Shown: piece after piece, positions 25,020-32,830 of the stretch
Layout: each line of letters begins with the position of its first letter
Numbering within the stretch: the stretch's first letter is position 1
Assembly (NCBI GenBank): GCA_943332105.1
Contig: CALQOD010000028.1
Location: forward strand, 1-32,830
Reading direction: 5' to 3'
DNA: 32,830 nt
DNA from: Chitinophaga pinensis
GTDB lineage: Bacteria; Bacteroidota; Bacteroidia; AKYH767-A; OLB10
The notes under the pieces: generated by a model
Told to the model about the DNA's origin: nothing
Databases searched by the model: none
What the model saw: only the letters and a program-made list of their open reading frames with translations
Made by a program: the position numbers and the translations under genes

Positions 25020-25961
25020 TTACGCAGAAACTAAATGGCGTACTTCGATTAATTTCTTAATTCCTTCATCTAAGGAAGTCATTCTGCGATTCAACAATTG
25101 ACGAGCAACTGTAATATCCGGGCATCGTCTTGTCATATCACCTTCTTTCAAAGCAGGCAGAAAAACGATTTTAGATTTAGAGCCTGCAATTTCGATGATT
25201 TTACTTGCAAGATCAAGAATTGTTATTTCATAATCGCTACCAATATTAGCAACATCATTTACAATTTGATTATTATAAAAAGCATTTAAACAAGCATCCA
25301 CATTATCATCCACATAGCAGAATGTTCGTGTTTGACTACCATCTCCATAAATTGTAATATCCTGATTACTTAATGCAGCCGATAAAAATTTAGACATTAC
25401 AAAATCTTCACTTTGCTTTGGGCCATAGGTATTGAAGAATCGAAATATTGTAAACTCCAATCCATATTCTTGAAAATAAGATCTTAGATAGGCTTCTCCT
25501 ACATTCTTTACAATCGCATAAGGCAATCGAGAATTTAGAGGAGTTGTATGTTCGTTTTGAGGAAACTCCACTGGTTCGCCATAGACCTCTGAACTTGAAG
25601 AATAGTAAACTCGCTTTACCCCTGTATTTTTACTTAGATTAAGAATATTACGAATACCATCTAAGTCGTTTAAAACCATTACTGGATTAGCTATTGTGCG
25701 CTTCACGCCCACTACTGCTGCATAATGAAAAACATAATCAAAACGAAAGGCATGAAAAATCGAAGATATTTCAGTTAAATCATTTACATCTGCCTTTATG
25801 AAACGGACATTATTATAAACCGAAACGGGTAATTTATGTTCTGACCCCGTCAACAAATTATCTACGATAATAATAGAGTTTTCGGGATTGTCGGCCAATT
25901 TTTGCGCTAGGCAACTCGCAACAAATCCTGCTCCTCCAGTAACTAATATTTTTCTCTGCAT
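25020..25961 (-). CDS. NAD-dependent sugar epimerase/dehydratase (extended SDR, UDP-glucuronate decarboxylase-like)
   Basis: This is a nucleotide-sugar-modifying enzyme of the extended short-chain dehydrogenase family. The ATG at 25961 is preferred over a TTG 18 bases upstream because it gives the usual MQRKILVTGGAG start; the protein is then 313 residues. The catalytic set is Ser123/124 (YSSSSEVYG), Tyr148 and Lys152 (YAIVK). RFFNTYGP, ITIYGDGSQTRTFCYVDD and the overall order resemble UDP-glucuronate decarboxylase (UXS) and related C4-modifying enzymes, but the substrate is not certain. An oddity is that the nucleotide-binding GxxGxxG is GGAGFVA, with Ala15 in place of the third Gly. It lies 78 bases after rmlA on the same strand and abuts the polyprenyl synthase start. 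Confidence 0.9.
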   Translation of the reverse strand: MQRKILVTGGAGFVASCLAQKLADNPENSIIIVDNLLTGSEHKLPVSVYNNVRFIKADVNDLTEISSIFHAFRFDYVFHYAAVVGVKRTIANPVMVLNDLDGIRNILNLSKNTGVKRVYYSSSSEVYGEPVEFPQNEHTTPLNSRLPYAIVKNVGEAYLRSYFQEYGLEFTIFRFFNTYGPKQSEDFVMSKFLSAALSNQDITIYGDGSQTRTFCYVDDNVDACLNAFYNNQIVNDVANIGSDYEITILDLASKIIEIAGSKSKIVFLPALKEGDMTRRCPDITVARQLLNRRMTSLDEGIKKLIEVRHLVSA

Positions 25962-26039
25962 ACTTAATTCACTTTTCAACTTTATTGCGAAATACTACAA
26001 CTAGATTTGTAATGCAATTTACAACTTTGCAATTAAAAA

Positions 26040-26897
26040 TCAAATCAAATTTAGCAAATATTTACCATAGCCACTTTTAACCAATGGCTCAGCTAATTTA
26101 TTCAATTGATTTTTATTAATGTACCCCATTCTAAAAGCTATTTCTTCGATACAGCCTATTTTAAGTCCTTGGCGTTCTTCAATAACCTGAACAAACTGAC
26201 CAGCTTGCATTAACGATGTGAAAGTACCCGTATCCAGCCAAGCAGTACCTTTATCAAGGATACCTACTTTCAATTTACCTTTTTCCAAATAAGCTTTATT
26301 TATATCTGTAATTTCATATTCTCCGCGAGGTGAAGGCTTCAAATTTTTTGCTATTTCAATTACATCATTATCATAAAAATAAAGACCTGGTACAGCATAA
26401 TTAGATTTAGGGTGGGCAGGCTTTTCTTCAATACTGATTGCATTATTCTGATCGTCAAATTCAACTACACCATATCGTTCAGGGTCAGAAACGTGATAAG
26501 CGAAAACAACACCTCCATTAGGTTTGCTATTGCTTTGCAAGATTTGTTGCAAGCCAGTTCCATAAAAAATATTATCACCAAGAATTAAGGCTACTTTATC
26601 GTTCCCAATAAACTCTTCTCCAATTACGAAAGCCTGAGCTAATCCGTTAGGCACTTCCTGTATTGCATATTGAAAATTACAACCCAGGTTTTTTCCATCA
26701 CCGAGAAGCTTTTGAAACATCTCTTGGTCGTGAGGTGTAGTAATAATAAGTATTTCATTGATACCTGCTAACATTAAAATACTTAGTGGGTAATAAATCA
26801 TTGGTTTATCATAAACGGGCATCAATTGCTTACTTACAGCAAGAGTTAATGGATGTAAACGAGTGCCTGACCCACCTGCGAGAATTATTCCTTTCAT
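26040..26897 (-). CDS. rmlA: Glucose-1-phosphate thymidylyltransferase
   Basis: RmlA makes dTDP-glucose from glucose-1-phosphate and dTTP, the first step to dTDP-rhamnose and other deoxysugars. The 285-residue protein has the nucleotidyltransferase signature [11 protein letters not shown] (8-18), [26 protein letters not shown], the metal-binding Asp108 in [31 protein letters not shown]-type region (157 onward) and [10 protein letters not shown]. It is close to the usual ~290. The other rml genes (rmlB, rmlC, rmlD) are not in this window. It starts 3 bases after the transporter stop, so the two are probably translated from one mRNA. Confidence 0.96.
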   Translation of the reverse strand: MKGIILAGGSGTRLHPLTLAVSKQLMPVYDKPMIYYPLSILMLAGINEILIITTPHDQEMFQKLLGDGKNLGCNFQYAIQEVPNGLAQAFVIGEEFIGNDKVALILGDNIFYGTGLQQILQSNSKPNGGVVFAYHVSDPERYGVVEFDDQNNAISIEEKPAHPKSNYAVPGLYFYDNDVIEIAKNLKPSPRGEYEITDINKAYLEKGKLKVGILDKGTAWLDTGTFTSLMQAGQFVQVIEERQGLKIGCIEEIAFRMGYINKNQLNKLAEPLVKSGYGKYLLNLI

Positions 26898-26900
26898 TAT

Positions 26901-29300
26901 TTAATTTATTAATTCGTTTTTCTGTATTTCCAATTCGTCATGGTCAATGTCATCATCTTCAACATCTGTCTCAAATAATGGTTCTGATAAAAACGCTTTG
27001 GTTGTTAATCTTCTTTCCAGACTTACTAAAAATGCAGGAAGCAAAATCAAATTTGAAATCATTGCCATTAGCAAGGTTGTACTTAATAATTTTCCTAACG
27101 CTGCAGTACCTCCAAATCCAGAAGCACTAAAGATAAAAAATCCGAAGAATAATATTATAGCTGTATATATCATACTCAATCCTGACTCAAAAATAGTATC
27201 TGTTACCGCCTTTGAAATCGACTTGATTTTACTGTGTCGCATTTCATGACGGTATTTCGTTAAAAAATAAATAGTTTGATCAGAGGCGATTCCGAAAGCA
27301 ATACTAAATATTAATATTGTAGAAGGCTTTAAAGGCACATGAAAAAAACCCATTAAACCAGCAGTAATAATTAGTGGTATTAGGCTTGGCAAAATAGAAA
27401 CTAACATCATTCTTAACGACATGAAAAGTGTTATCATGATAATTGATATTAAAAATATAGCGAGCAAAATACTCTCCATTAAGTTTTCGAATAAATATTT
27501 ATTGCCTTTTAAAAATATAAGACTATTTCCAGTAATTTTAGTATTATACTCATCACTTGGAAAAATAGAATCTACTTTAGGGCGAATCTGATTCAACAAT
27601 ACATCCATTTTTTTAGAGCCAATATCAGACATTTGAACACTAATCCTTGTCTCCATTTTATTACTATCCAAGAAGCTCTTGAATATAGCAGACTTTCCAT
27701 TCTGATCATCCATATAAGAAGACATTTCCGCTAATTGCATTGAGCCTGGAAGAATGTAATATTTCTTTTCACCTCCTTGATACGATTGATATGAATATTT
27801 AATTCCATCAACAACAGAAATAGGCTTTGAAAGCTCTGGCATCTTTGCTAATTCTTTCTCGAGGCGGTTTATTTTTTGCAGGGTTTTAGGGTCGAGAATA
27901 TTGGAACTATCTTTAGTTGACACACTAAATTCTAAAGGTAAAACACCTTTGAAATTTTTTTCAAAAAATTTCATGTCTAAATACACAGGATCTTTCGCGG
28001 GCAAATCATCGACCACGTAACCAACGTTATCGAGTTTCGTCATTCCATAGAATGAAATAATGACGATAACTATTACAACAGTATAAACCTTTCTAGTATG
28101 AAAGCGAACCCAACTGTTTACATAGGTTAACACCTTTTGCATGCGAGGAGCTTCGAGATGTTTCACATGCTTTACATTAGGCGGAGCTAAAAAGCTAAAA
28201 ACAATGGGAATTAAAATTAATGAAATCAACCAGGTTGACATTACATTCGCTGCAGCTACCAATCCAAATTCCATCAACAAACGACTTTCTGTAAAATACA
28301 AAACAAAGAATCCGATGGCTGTAGTAACATTAGCTAAAAATGTTGTTAATCCGATGCGCTGCACCATTCGAGATAGAGCAATTCCTTGCGAATTGTGGCG
28401 TGCATATTCCGTTTGATATTTATTTAGCAATAAAATACTATTAGGTATACCAATTACAATTATCAAAGGAGGAATTAATCCACTTAAAATTGTGATTTTG
28501 TACCCTAAAATAGCAATTGAACCCAACGACCAGATTACTCCAACTGCAACAACAATCAGCGAGAAGAAAACTACTTGAAAAGATCGGAAGAAAACAAAAA
28601 GAACTATCGCTGTAACAAGAACTGCGAGTATCATAAACAATTTCATTTCATGAACCACCTTAGTGGTGATCTCAGTTCTGATAAATGGCATACCGCTTAA
28701 ATGAACATCGACTCCATTTTTACTAGAAAACTCTTTGGCTTTTGCTTGAATATTTTGAACAATTTGAATTCGGTTTTTGGTATTTAATTTAACCTTATCG
28801 AAGGTTACAGCCATTAACGAAGCATGTGATTCTTTATTCAAAATAAATCCATCATAAAATGGCAAATCAGAAATCACATTTTGAATACGGTCTAACTCCG
28901 CTTGATTAACAGCTGGACCATCCTGTAGTAATTTCATTTCAAATTTTTGAAGAGAATCATTGCGATGCAAACAATACAATCGAGCTGTAGAAACAACTGC
29001 TTCAATACCTTCTAATTTGCGAATATCTTCTCCTAGCTTCCACCATGCATTGTATTTATTCAATTGGTTCATGGATGAGTCCTGAATACCAATAAACATT
29101 ACAGAGCCGTCTTCACCAAATTTCGCTTTAAATTGCTGGTAAACTTTATAATCCGGATCAGAGGCAGGTAAAATTTTAGCAAACTCGTAGGATAGTTGAA
29201 TATGTGTTGCTTGCCAACCCATAAAGGTGGTAATCAATGCAATAATTATCAATAATAAATATCGATTGCGTAAAATCAGCTTTGCCAGTCTTTTAAACAT
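26901..29300 (-). CDS. RND/MMPL-family membrane transporter
   Basis: This is a large inner-membrane transporter of the RND superfamily (MMPL type), probably moving lipids or other hydrophobic compounds by proton motive force. From the ATG at 29300 it has 799 residues. An earlier ATG (29324) would add 8. The layout is the classic two-fold RND repeat: one N-terminal TM (~15-34), a large periplasmic loop, five TMs, a second TM7-loop unit (YTVVIVIVIISFYGM onward) and five more TMs near the C-terminus. TM4-like segments hold GIPNSILLLNKYQTEY and AFGIASDQTIYFLTKYRHE, positions where RND proteins carry proton-relay polar residues. The C-terminal tail is acidic. It heads a - strand operon with rmlA, a sugar epimerase and a polyprenyl synthase, which suggests an envelope-lipid role; this is inference. 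Confidence 0.9.
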   Translation of the reverse strand: MFKRLAKLILRNRYLLLIIIALITTFMGWQATHIQLSYEFAKILPASDPDYKVYQQFKAKFGEDGSVMFIGIQDSSMNQLNKYNAWWKLGEDIRKLEGIEAVVSTARLYCLHRNDSLQKFEMKLLQDGPAVNQAELDRIQNVISDLPFYDGFILNKESHASLMAVTFDKVKLNTKNRIQIVQNIQAKAKEFSSKNGVDVHLSGMPFIRTEITTKVVHEMKLFMILAVLVTAIVLFVFFRSFQVVFFSLIVVAVGVIWSLGSIAILGYKITILSGLIPPLIIVIGIPNSILLLNKYQTEYARHNSQGIALSRMVQRIGLTTFLANVTTAIGFFVLYFTESRLLMEFGLVAAANVMSTWLISLILIPIVFSFLAPPNVKHVKHLEAPRMQKVLTYVNSWVRFHTRKVYTVVIVIVIISFYGMTKLDNVGYVVDDLPAKDPVYLDMKFFEKNFKGVLPLEFSVSTKDSSNILDPKTLQKINRLEKELAKMPELSKPISVVDGIKYSYQSYQGGEKKYYILPGSMQLAEMSSYMDDQNGKSAIFKSFLDSNKMETRISVQMSDIGSKKMDVLLNQIRPKVDSIFPSDEYNTKITGNSLIFLKGNKYLFENLMESILLAIFLISIIMITLFMSLRMMLVSILPSLIPLIITAGLMGFFHVPLKPSTILIFSIAFGIASDQTIYFLTKYRHEMRHSKIKSISKAVTDTIFESGLSMIYTAIILFFGFFIFSASGFGGTAALGKLLSTTLLMAMISNLILLPAFLVSLERRLTTKAFLSEPLFETDVEDDDIDHDELEIQKNELIN

Positions 29301-29407
29301 CAGGGTAAAAATAGTAATTTTCATAGAGTATAGGTATTTAAAAATCAAGTTTTAAAAACCTGCTTTTTAGAATGATGAATATTGATAGAATTAAAACCTT
29401 AATAAAC

Positions 29408-29415
29408 TACCTTTG
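29408..29415 (+). promoter_or_regulatory. -7 promoter element for the radical SAM gene
   Basis: TACCTTTG fits TAnnTTTG and lies 10 bases before the ATG at 29426. Its position downstream of the in-frame ATGs at 29372/29375 supports 29426 as the true start. Confidence 0.45.
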
Positions 29416-29425
29416 CCATAATAAC

Positions 29426-30448
29426 ATGAACAGGAATTTTCGAGACGGTATTAATTTTATTAGCAAGTTTTCCATAAATCGTTCATGGAATGCTGTAAAA
29501 GTCCTTTCTTCATTTTATATTTCTAAGTTGACAAAAAGTCCTATAAACTGGGGTTATCCAGTTGCGTTATCATTTGAGCCCACCACATCATGCAATTTAA
29601 GATGTCCTGAATGTCCTAGTGGATTACGATCTTTTACGCGCCCTACAGGCATGCTCGAAAGCAGTTTTTTCAAGAAGGTAATTGACGAAACGAGTAGCCA
29701 TTTATGGTATTTAATTTTTTATTTTCAAGGCGAACCTTATTTACATCCTGAATTTACTGAACTTGTAAAATATGCATCTGAAAAAAATATATATACCGCC
29801 ACATCTACGAATGCACATTACCTAACGGAATCGAATGCACGAAAAACGGTAGAATCGGGTTTAGATCGATTAATTATTTCCATTGATGGCAGTACTCAAG
29901 AGGTATATCAGCAATATCGAATTGGAGGAAAGCTGGAAAAAGTTTTAGAGGGGACAAAGAATATTGTCAAGTGGAAAAAAGAATTAAAATCAAAAACTCC
30001 GCATATCATCTTTCAGTTTTTAGTCGTAAAACCAAACGAACATCAGATGAAAGATATTATTCAATTGGCCAACGAATTAGGTGTTGATGAAGTAGCTTTT
30101 AAAACAGCTCAGGTTTACGAATATGAACAAGGAAATCCATTAATTCCTGATAACGCCGACTATTCACGTTATCGAAAAAAAGAGGATGGCACTTACGAAA
30201 TCAAAAATCAATTATTAAATCAGTGTTGGAAGATGTGGCATTCATGTGTAATTACCTGGGATGGAAGTGTTGTACCTTGTTGTTTTGACAAAGACGCATC
30301 ACATCCGATGGGAAGCTTACAAGAAAGCACATTTAAGGAAGTTTGGGACAACGATAATTACCGTAATTTCAGAGGTAAATTATTACAATCGAGAAATCAA
30401 ATAGACATCTGTAAAAACTGTACAGAAGGAACTAAAGTTTGGGGTTAA
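29426..30448 (+). CDS. Radical SAM / SPASM-domain protein
   Basis: This is a radical S-adenosylmethionine enzyme of 340 residues. The ATG at 29426 is chosen because the -7 element lies between it and the upstream in-frame ATG at 29372. The core [4Fe-4S] motif is C56-NLR-C60-PE-C63 in TTSCNLRCPECPSG. FQGEPYLHPEF (a GEP variant of the SAM-binding GGEP) and LIISIDGSTQEVYQQYR follow, the latter typical of SPASM peptide/sugar-modifying families. A C-terminal SPASM domain has Cys267, 274, 285, 286, 329 and 332, able to hold auxiliary clusters. The residue pattern is that of a large Bacteroidota group with unassigned substrates. No peptide precursor gene is evident nearby. It is divergent from the RND operon and may belong with it. 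Confidence 0.92.
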   Translation: MNRNFRDGINFISKFSINRSWNAVKVLSSFYISKLTKSPINWGYPVALSFEPTTSCNLRCPECPSGLRSFTRPTGMLESSFFKKVIDETSSHLWYLIFYFQGEPYLHPEFTELVKYASEKNIYTATSTNAHYLTESNARKTVESGLDRLIISIDGSTQEVYQQYRIGGKLEKVLEGTKNIVKWKKELKSKTPHIIFQFLVVKPNEHQMKDIIQLANELGVDEVAFKTAQVYEYEQGNPLIPDNADYSRYRKKEDGTYEIKNQLLNQCWKMWHSCVITWDGSVVPCCFDKDASHPMGSLQESTFKEVWDNDNYRNFRGKLLQSRNQIDICKNCTEGTKVWG

Positions 30449-30457
30449 CCTACCTGA

Positions 30458-31771
30458 TTACTTCCCTGAATGGTGCGCTTTTGCTTCCATCATTAACTCT
30501 TCAATCTCTTCTACCTCTAACGGAATATTCGACATTAAATCAACAGGCTCTTTTGAAGTAATTAAAATATCATTTTCAAGACGAATACCTAAGCCTTCTT
30601 CTGGAATATAGATGCCAGGCTCGCATGTAAACACCATCCCTGCTTTTATCAGTTCATAGCGATTACCGATATCATGCACATCTAATCCTAAAAAGTGAGA
30701 AGTACCATGCATGAAATACTTCTTATAAAGTGGCATATCTGGATTTTGCTTTTTCACTTCATCACGATCTATGAGACCCAAGCCAATTAATTCTTCCTCC
30801 ATAATCTTACCAACTTCTACATGATATTTCTCGATAGTATTACCAGGAACCAGCATTGCAGTTGCTTGCTTCATCACACGAAGAACAGCATTGTAAACAT
30901 CACGCTGACGCTCTGTAAATTGTCCGTTAACAGGAATACTGCGAGATAAATCGGCAGCATAATTTCCATATTCAGCACCGAAATCAAGCAAAATCACATG
31001 GCCATCTTTACACTCTTGATTATTATCTATGTAATGTAAAACATTCGCATTTGGACCAGAAGCAATAATTGGGGTATAAGCATGCCCGGTAGCGCGCTTA
31101 CGGATGAATTCGTGTGTAATTTCAGCTTCAATTTCGTACTCCATTACTCCAGGTTTTACAAAACGTAATACGCGGCGAAAAGCTTTTTCAGTAATATCGA
31201 TGGCACGTTGCATTACCTGAATTTCGAAGTCGCTTTTTATTGCACGAAGTTGGGCCATAATAGGACCCGAACGATGGAAGAAATGAGCGGGATATTTCGC
31301 ATTCATCTCATTAGAAAATCGAAGTTCTTTATAAGGCACTTCACTAGCAAAACGATCATTTTCATTTAAATTAATATAAACATTCAACGAATGATTCATC
31401 AGCATTGGAATCACAGAAGGAATATCTTCTGTCCACATAATTGTTTGAATTCCCGAAGCAGCTCGTGCCTCTTCTTTCGTGTATTTATGTCCTTCCCAAA
31501 CAGCGATATGTTCATTGGTTTTACGTAGGAACAAGATCTCGCGGTATTTAGGAAGTGGTGCATCTGGAAAAATGACTAATAAAGTTTGTTCTTGATCAAT
31601 ACCCGTAAGGTAAAATAAGTCGGGATGTTGATGAAAAGGATAGTTCTGATCTGCTGACCGGGGCATTTCGTCATTTGCATTAAAAAAAGCAATTGATTTT
31701 GGGAGCAAATGAGCTTTATAGCGTTCGCGGTTTTCGATGAATAGCTTATTGACTATTGGCAGATATCTCAT
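30458..31771 (-). CDS. pepP: Xaa-Pro aminopeptidase (aminopeptidase P family)
   Basis: This is a di-manganese peptidase that removes an N-terminal residue preceding proline; it is cytoplasmic, since no signal peptide is seen. The 437-residue protein has an N-terminal AMP_N domain (about 1-170, with FYLTGIDQEQTLLVIFP) and a C-terminal pita-bread domain. The five metal ligands of E. coli PepP are conserved: Asp263 (LLDFGAEYGN), Asp274 (YAADLSR), His359 (HGTSHFLGLDVHD), Glu384 (TCEPGIYIP) and Glu399 (GIRLENDIL). Its stop lies 9 bases from the convergent radical SAM stop. Confidence 0.96.
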   Translation of the reverse strand: MRYLPIVNKLFIENRERYKAHLLPKSIAFFNANDEMPRSADQNYPFHQHPDLFYLTGIDQEQTLLVIFPDAPLPKYREILFLRKTNEHIAVWEGHKYTKEEARAASGIQTIMWTEDIPSVIPMLMNHSLNVYINLNENDRFASEVPYKELRFSNEMNAKYPAHFFHRSGPIMAQLRAIKSDFEIQVMQRAIDITEKAFRRVLRFVKPGVMEYEIEAEITHEFIRKRATGHAYTPIIASGPNANVLHYIDNNQECKDGHVILLDFGAEYGNYAADLSRSIPVNGQFTERQRDVYNAVLRVMKQATAMLVPGNTIEKYHVEVGKIMEEELIGLGLIDRDEVKKQNPDMPLYKKYFMHGTSHFLGLDVHDIGNRYELIKAGMVFTCEPGIYIPEEGLGIRLENDILITSKEPVDLMSNIPLEVEEIEELMMEAKAHHSGK

Positions 31772-32051
31772 GATTAAATGATTTAAAATTTATATTACGA
31801 AACTACGAAAAGAGTGATAAAAAGCGAGTTGAAAGAATAAAAAATTAACGATTACCCTAAGTTCAACTTTATTTTTATTGACATTCAAAACTCAAAATGT
31901 GAAATAATTGTTCTATGTCATTGAAATAATAGCATTTAGGAGATAAGCAAGAAAGCTTCTAAATTATGATCGAATTACTTGTTGCTTGCCTTGCGAAAGT
32001 TAAATTTGTGGTCTAGAAAATTCAACTAAAAATAACAGATATAATTTTATT
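31772..32051. other. Divergent pepP-sdhC intergenic region (280 bases)
   Basis: This is the largest gene-free stretch of the window. It is very AT-rich and holds the sdhC promoter near its right end. A loose inverted repeat (AGTTGAA near 31828-31834 and TTCAACT near 31861-31867) is too weak to call. No open reading frame, RNA gene or terminator is supported. Confidence 0.5.
31979..32008 (+). promoter_or_regulatory. Full Bacteroidota-type promoter for sdhC
   Basis: TTG at 31979-31981 is separated by exactly 19 bases from TAAATTTG at 32001-32008. This matches the Bacteroidota consensus TTTG-N19-TAnnTTTG except for one base of the -33 box. It is the best complete promoter in the window, with an expected leader of about 38 bases before the ATG at 32052. 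Confidence 0.7.
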
Positions 32052-32830
32052 ATGAGCAAATTCTTCGAGTTTCTGAATTCATCGGTAGGGCGAAAATGGT
32101 TAATGGCCCTGACTGGTTTATTCTTGTGTTTGTTTGTTGTCGTGCACATGTCGGGCAACTTACAGCTATTCAAAAACGATCAAGGGAAGGCATTTAATCA
32201 GTACGCTGTATTCATGACGACCTTTCCGCCAATTAAAGCAGTATCTTATTTTAACTATTTTTTCATTTTATTACATGCTGCTAACGGATTCTATTTAGTA
32301 TTAAGAAACCGCAAAGCTCGTCCTGTAAAGTATGAAGGAAAAAAAGCCGGTGGAGAAACAACATGGTCGTCGAAGAACATGGGACTTTTAGGTTCTATCC
32401 TTTTAGTATTTATTGTTATTCACATGGGACATTTCTGGAGAGAGTTTCATTTTACGTCGATGCCTGTAAAACAATACGTAACGGACATGACGACTGATAG
32501 CTTAGTTGATGTTAAGCCATTTCCTGTGGAAGAGTTTAAAAAACCAATCCATTTAACTTCACAGCAATACGAGATTATCATTGTAAAGGATTTATATGCA
32601 GAGGTAGAATCAGCATTTAAGAATCCTTGGTATGTTGCATTTTACGTGATTGCAATGATTGCTTTATCGTATCACTTAGCGCATGGATTCCAGAGTGCAT
32701 TTCAAACTATGGGAATTCGCAGAAAGAATTACGAAAAAATAATCAAGAGCATAGGAACTATTTTCTTCGCAATTATCATCCCTGCATTATTTGCAGCAAT
32801 GCCACTTTATTTCTTATTCATTAAACACTA
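32052..32830 (+). CDS. sdhC: Succinate dehydrogenase cytochrome b558 subunit (cut by window edge)
   Basis: This is the membrane anchor of complex II, carrying haem b and linking succinate oxidation or fumarate reduction to the quinone pool. The reading frame is open to the last base: 259 codons are present, ending FLFIKH, and only two bases (TA) of the next codon are visible, so it may end there or run on. The protein has five hydrophobic segments and the N-terminal FFEFLNSSVGRKWLMALTG signature of the single-subunit SdhC b558 (diheme) type. Candidate haem-ligand histidines are His32, His75, His124/127 and His208/211, most of them inside the membrane helices. sdhA and sdhB are expected just beyond the window. 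Confidence 0.95.
   Translation, partial: MSKFFEFLNSSVGRKWLMALTGLFLCLFVVVHMSGNLQLFKNDQGKAFNQYAVFMTTFPPIKAVSYFNYFFILLHAANGFYLVLRNRKARPVKYEGKKAGGETTWSSKNMGLLGSILLVFIVIHMGHFWREFHFTSMPVKQYVTDMTTDSLVDVKPFPVEEFKKPIHLTSQQYEIIIVKDLYAEVESAFKNPWYVAFYVIAMIALSYHLAHGFQSAFQTMGIRRKNYEKIIKSIGTIFFAIIIPALFAAMPLYFLFIKH

Noticed and set aside
26786-27249. Two overlapping + strand open frames of 114 and 100 codons across the rmlA/transporter junction
   Set aside because: They are antisense to two genes with clear family motifs, show no recognisable domain and have no promoter; they are reading-frame shadows.
28141-28416. A 91-codon + strand open frame inside the RND transporter
   Set aside because: It is antisense to a strongly conserved membrane region and has no protein-like features of its own.
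31946-31990. Short inverted repeat AAGCAA / TTGCTT before sdhC
   Set aside because: Six-base arms with a ~30-base loop are expected by chance in AT-rich DNA.
1-32830. Search for CRISPR arrays, insertion sequences, phage genes, tRNAs and toxin-antitoxin or defence systems
   Set aside because: No spaced direct repeats, transposase or integrase motifs, cloverleaf-like segments or known defence proteins were seen.

Overview
The window is about 33 kb of AT-rich chromosomal DNA from a member of the Bacteroidota. The evidence is: a gliding-motility lipoprotein (GldB), a secreted giant PKD-repeat protein, DUF6089 and DUF4476 proteins, a two-subunit 2-oxoacid:ferredoxin oxidoreductase (KorAB), a b558-type SdhC, and several good matches to the Bacteroidota -7 promoter element TAnnTTTG just upstream of genes. 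Shine-Dalgarno sequences are mostly weak, with one clear exception at 13532-13538. I cannot assign a genus. The mix fits an environmental Flavobacteriales/Chitinophagales-like lineage. No tRNA, rRNA, CRISPR array, insertion sequence or phage gene was seen.

Layout. 1-90 is the 3' end of an unidentified gene. 145-5652 encodes an 1835-residue secreted adhesin-like protein with 18 PKD repeats and fibronectin-III domains; it stops inside its last domain and has no type IX secretion sorting domain. It is followed at once by an orphan sensor histidine kinase (5690-6670). Next come gpmI (glycolysis), a DUF6089 outer-membrane protein and mfd (transcription-coupled repair), all on the + strand, then a small SET-domain methyltransferase. 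A fluoride channel (fluC/crcB) lies on the - strand, followed by a DUF4476 protein with a strong Shine-Dalgarno and a hairpin terminator. korA-korB form a metabolic operon (2-oxoglutarate to succinyl-CoA with ferredoxin).

From 17321 the layout is denser. A PorT-like beta-barrel gene and nadE run on the - strand. They are head-to-head with a + strand operon of gldB, an MBL-fold hydrolase and a secreted protein of unknown family; the two divergent start codons overlap within one CATG. A fatty-acid desaturase (+) converges on a four-gene - strand operon: an RND/MMPL membrane transporter, rmlA (nucleotide-sugar synthesis), an NAD-dependent sugar epimerase/decarboxylase and a short-chain polyprenyl diphosphate synthase. 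A radical SAM/SPASM gene is divergent from that operon. This block looks like envelope lipid/glycan metabolism, but its product cannot be read from the sequence. The window ends with pepP-type Xaa-Pro aminopeptidase (-) and sdhC (+), cut by the window edge.

Most of the window is ordinary core genome. The observations most worth following are the truncated PKD giant, two genes whose -7 element sits only 5 nt before the ATG (probable leaderless mRNAs), the gldB/beta-barrel start-codon overlap, and the unusual grouping of lipid, sugar and transport genes.
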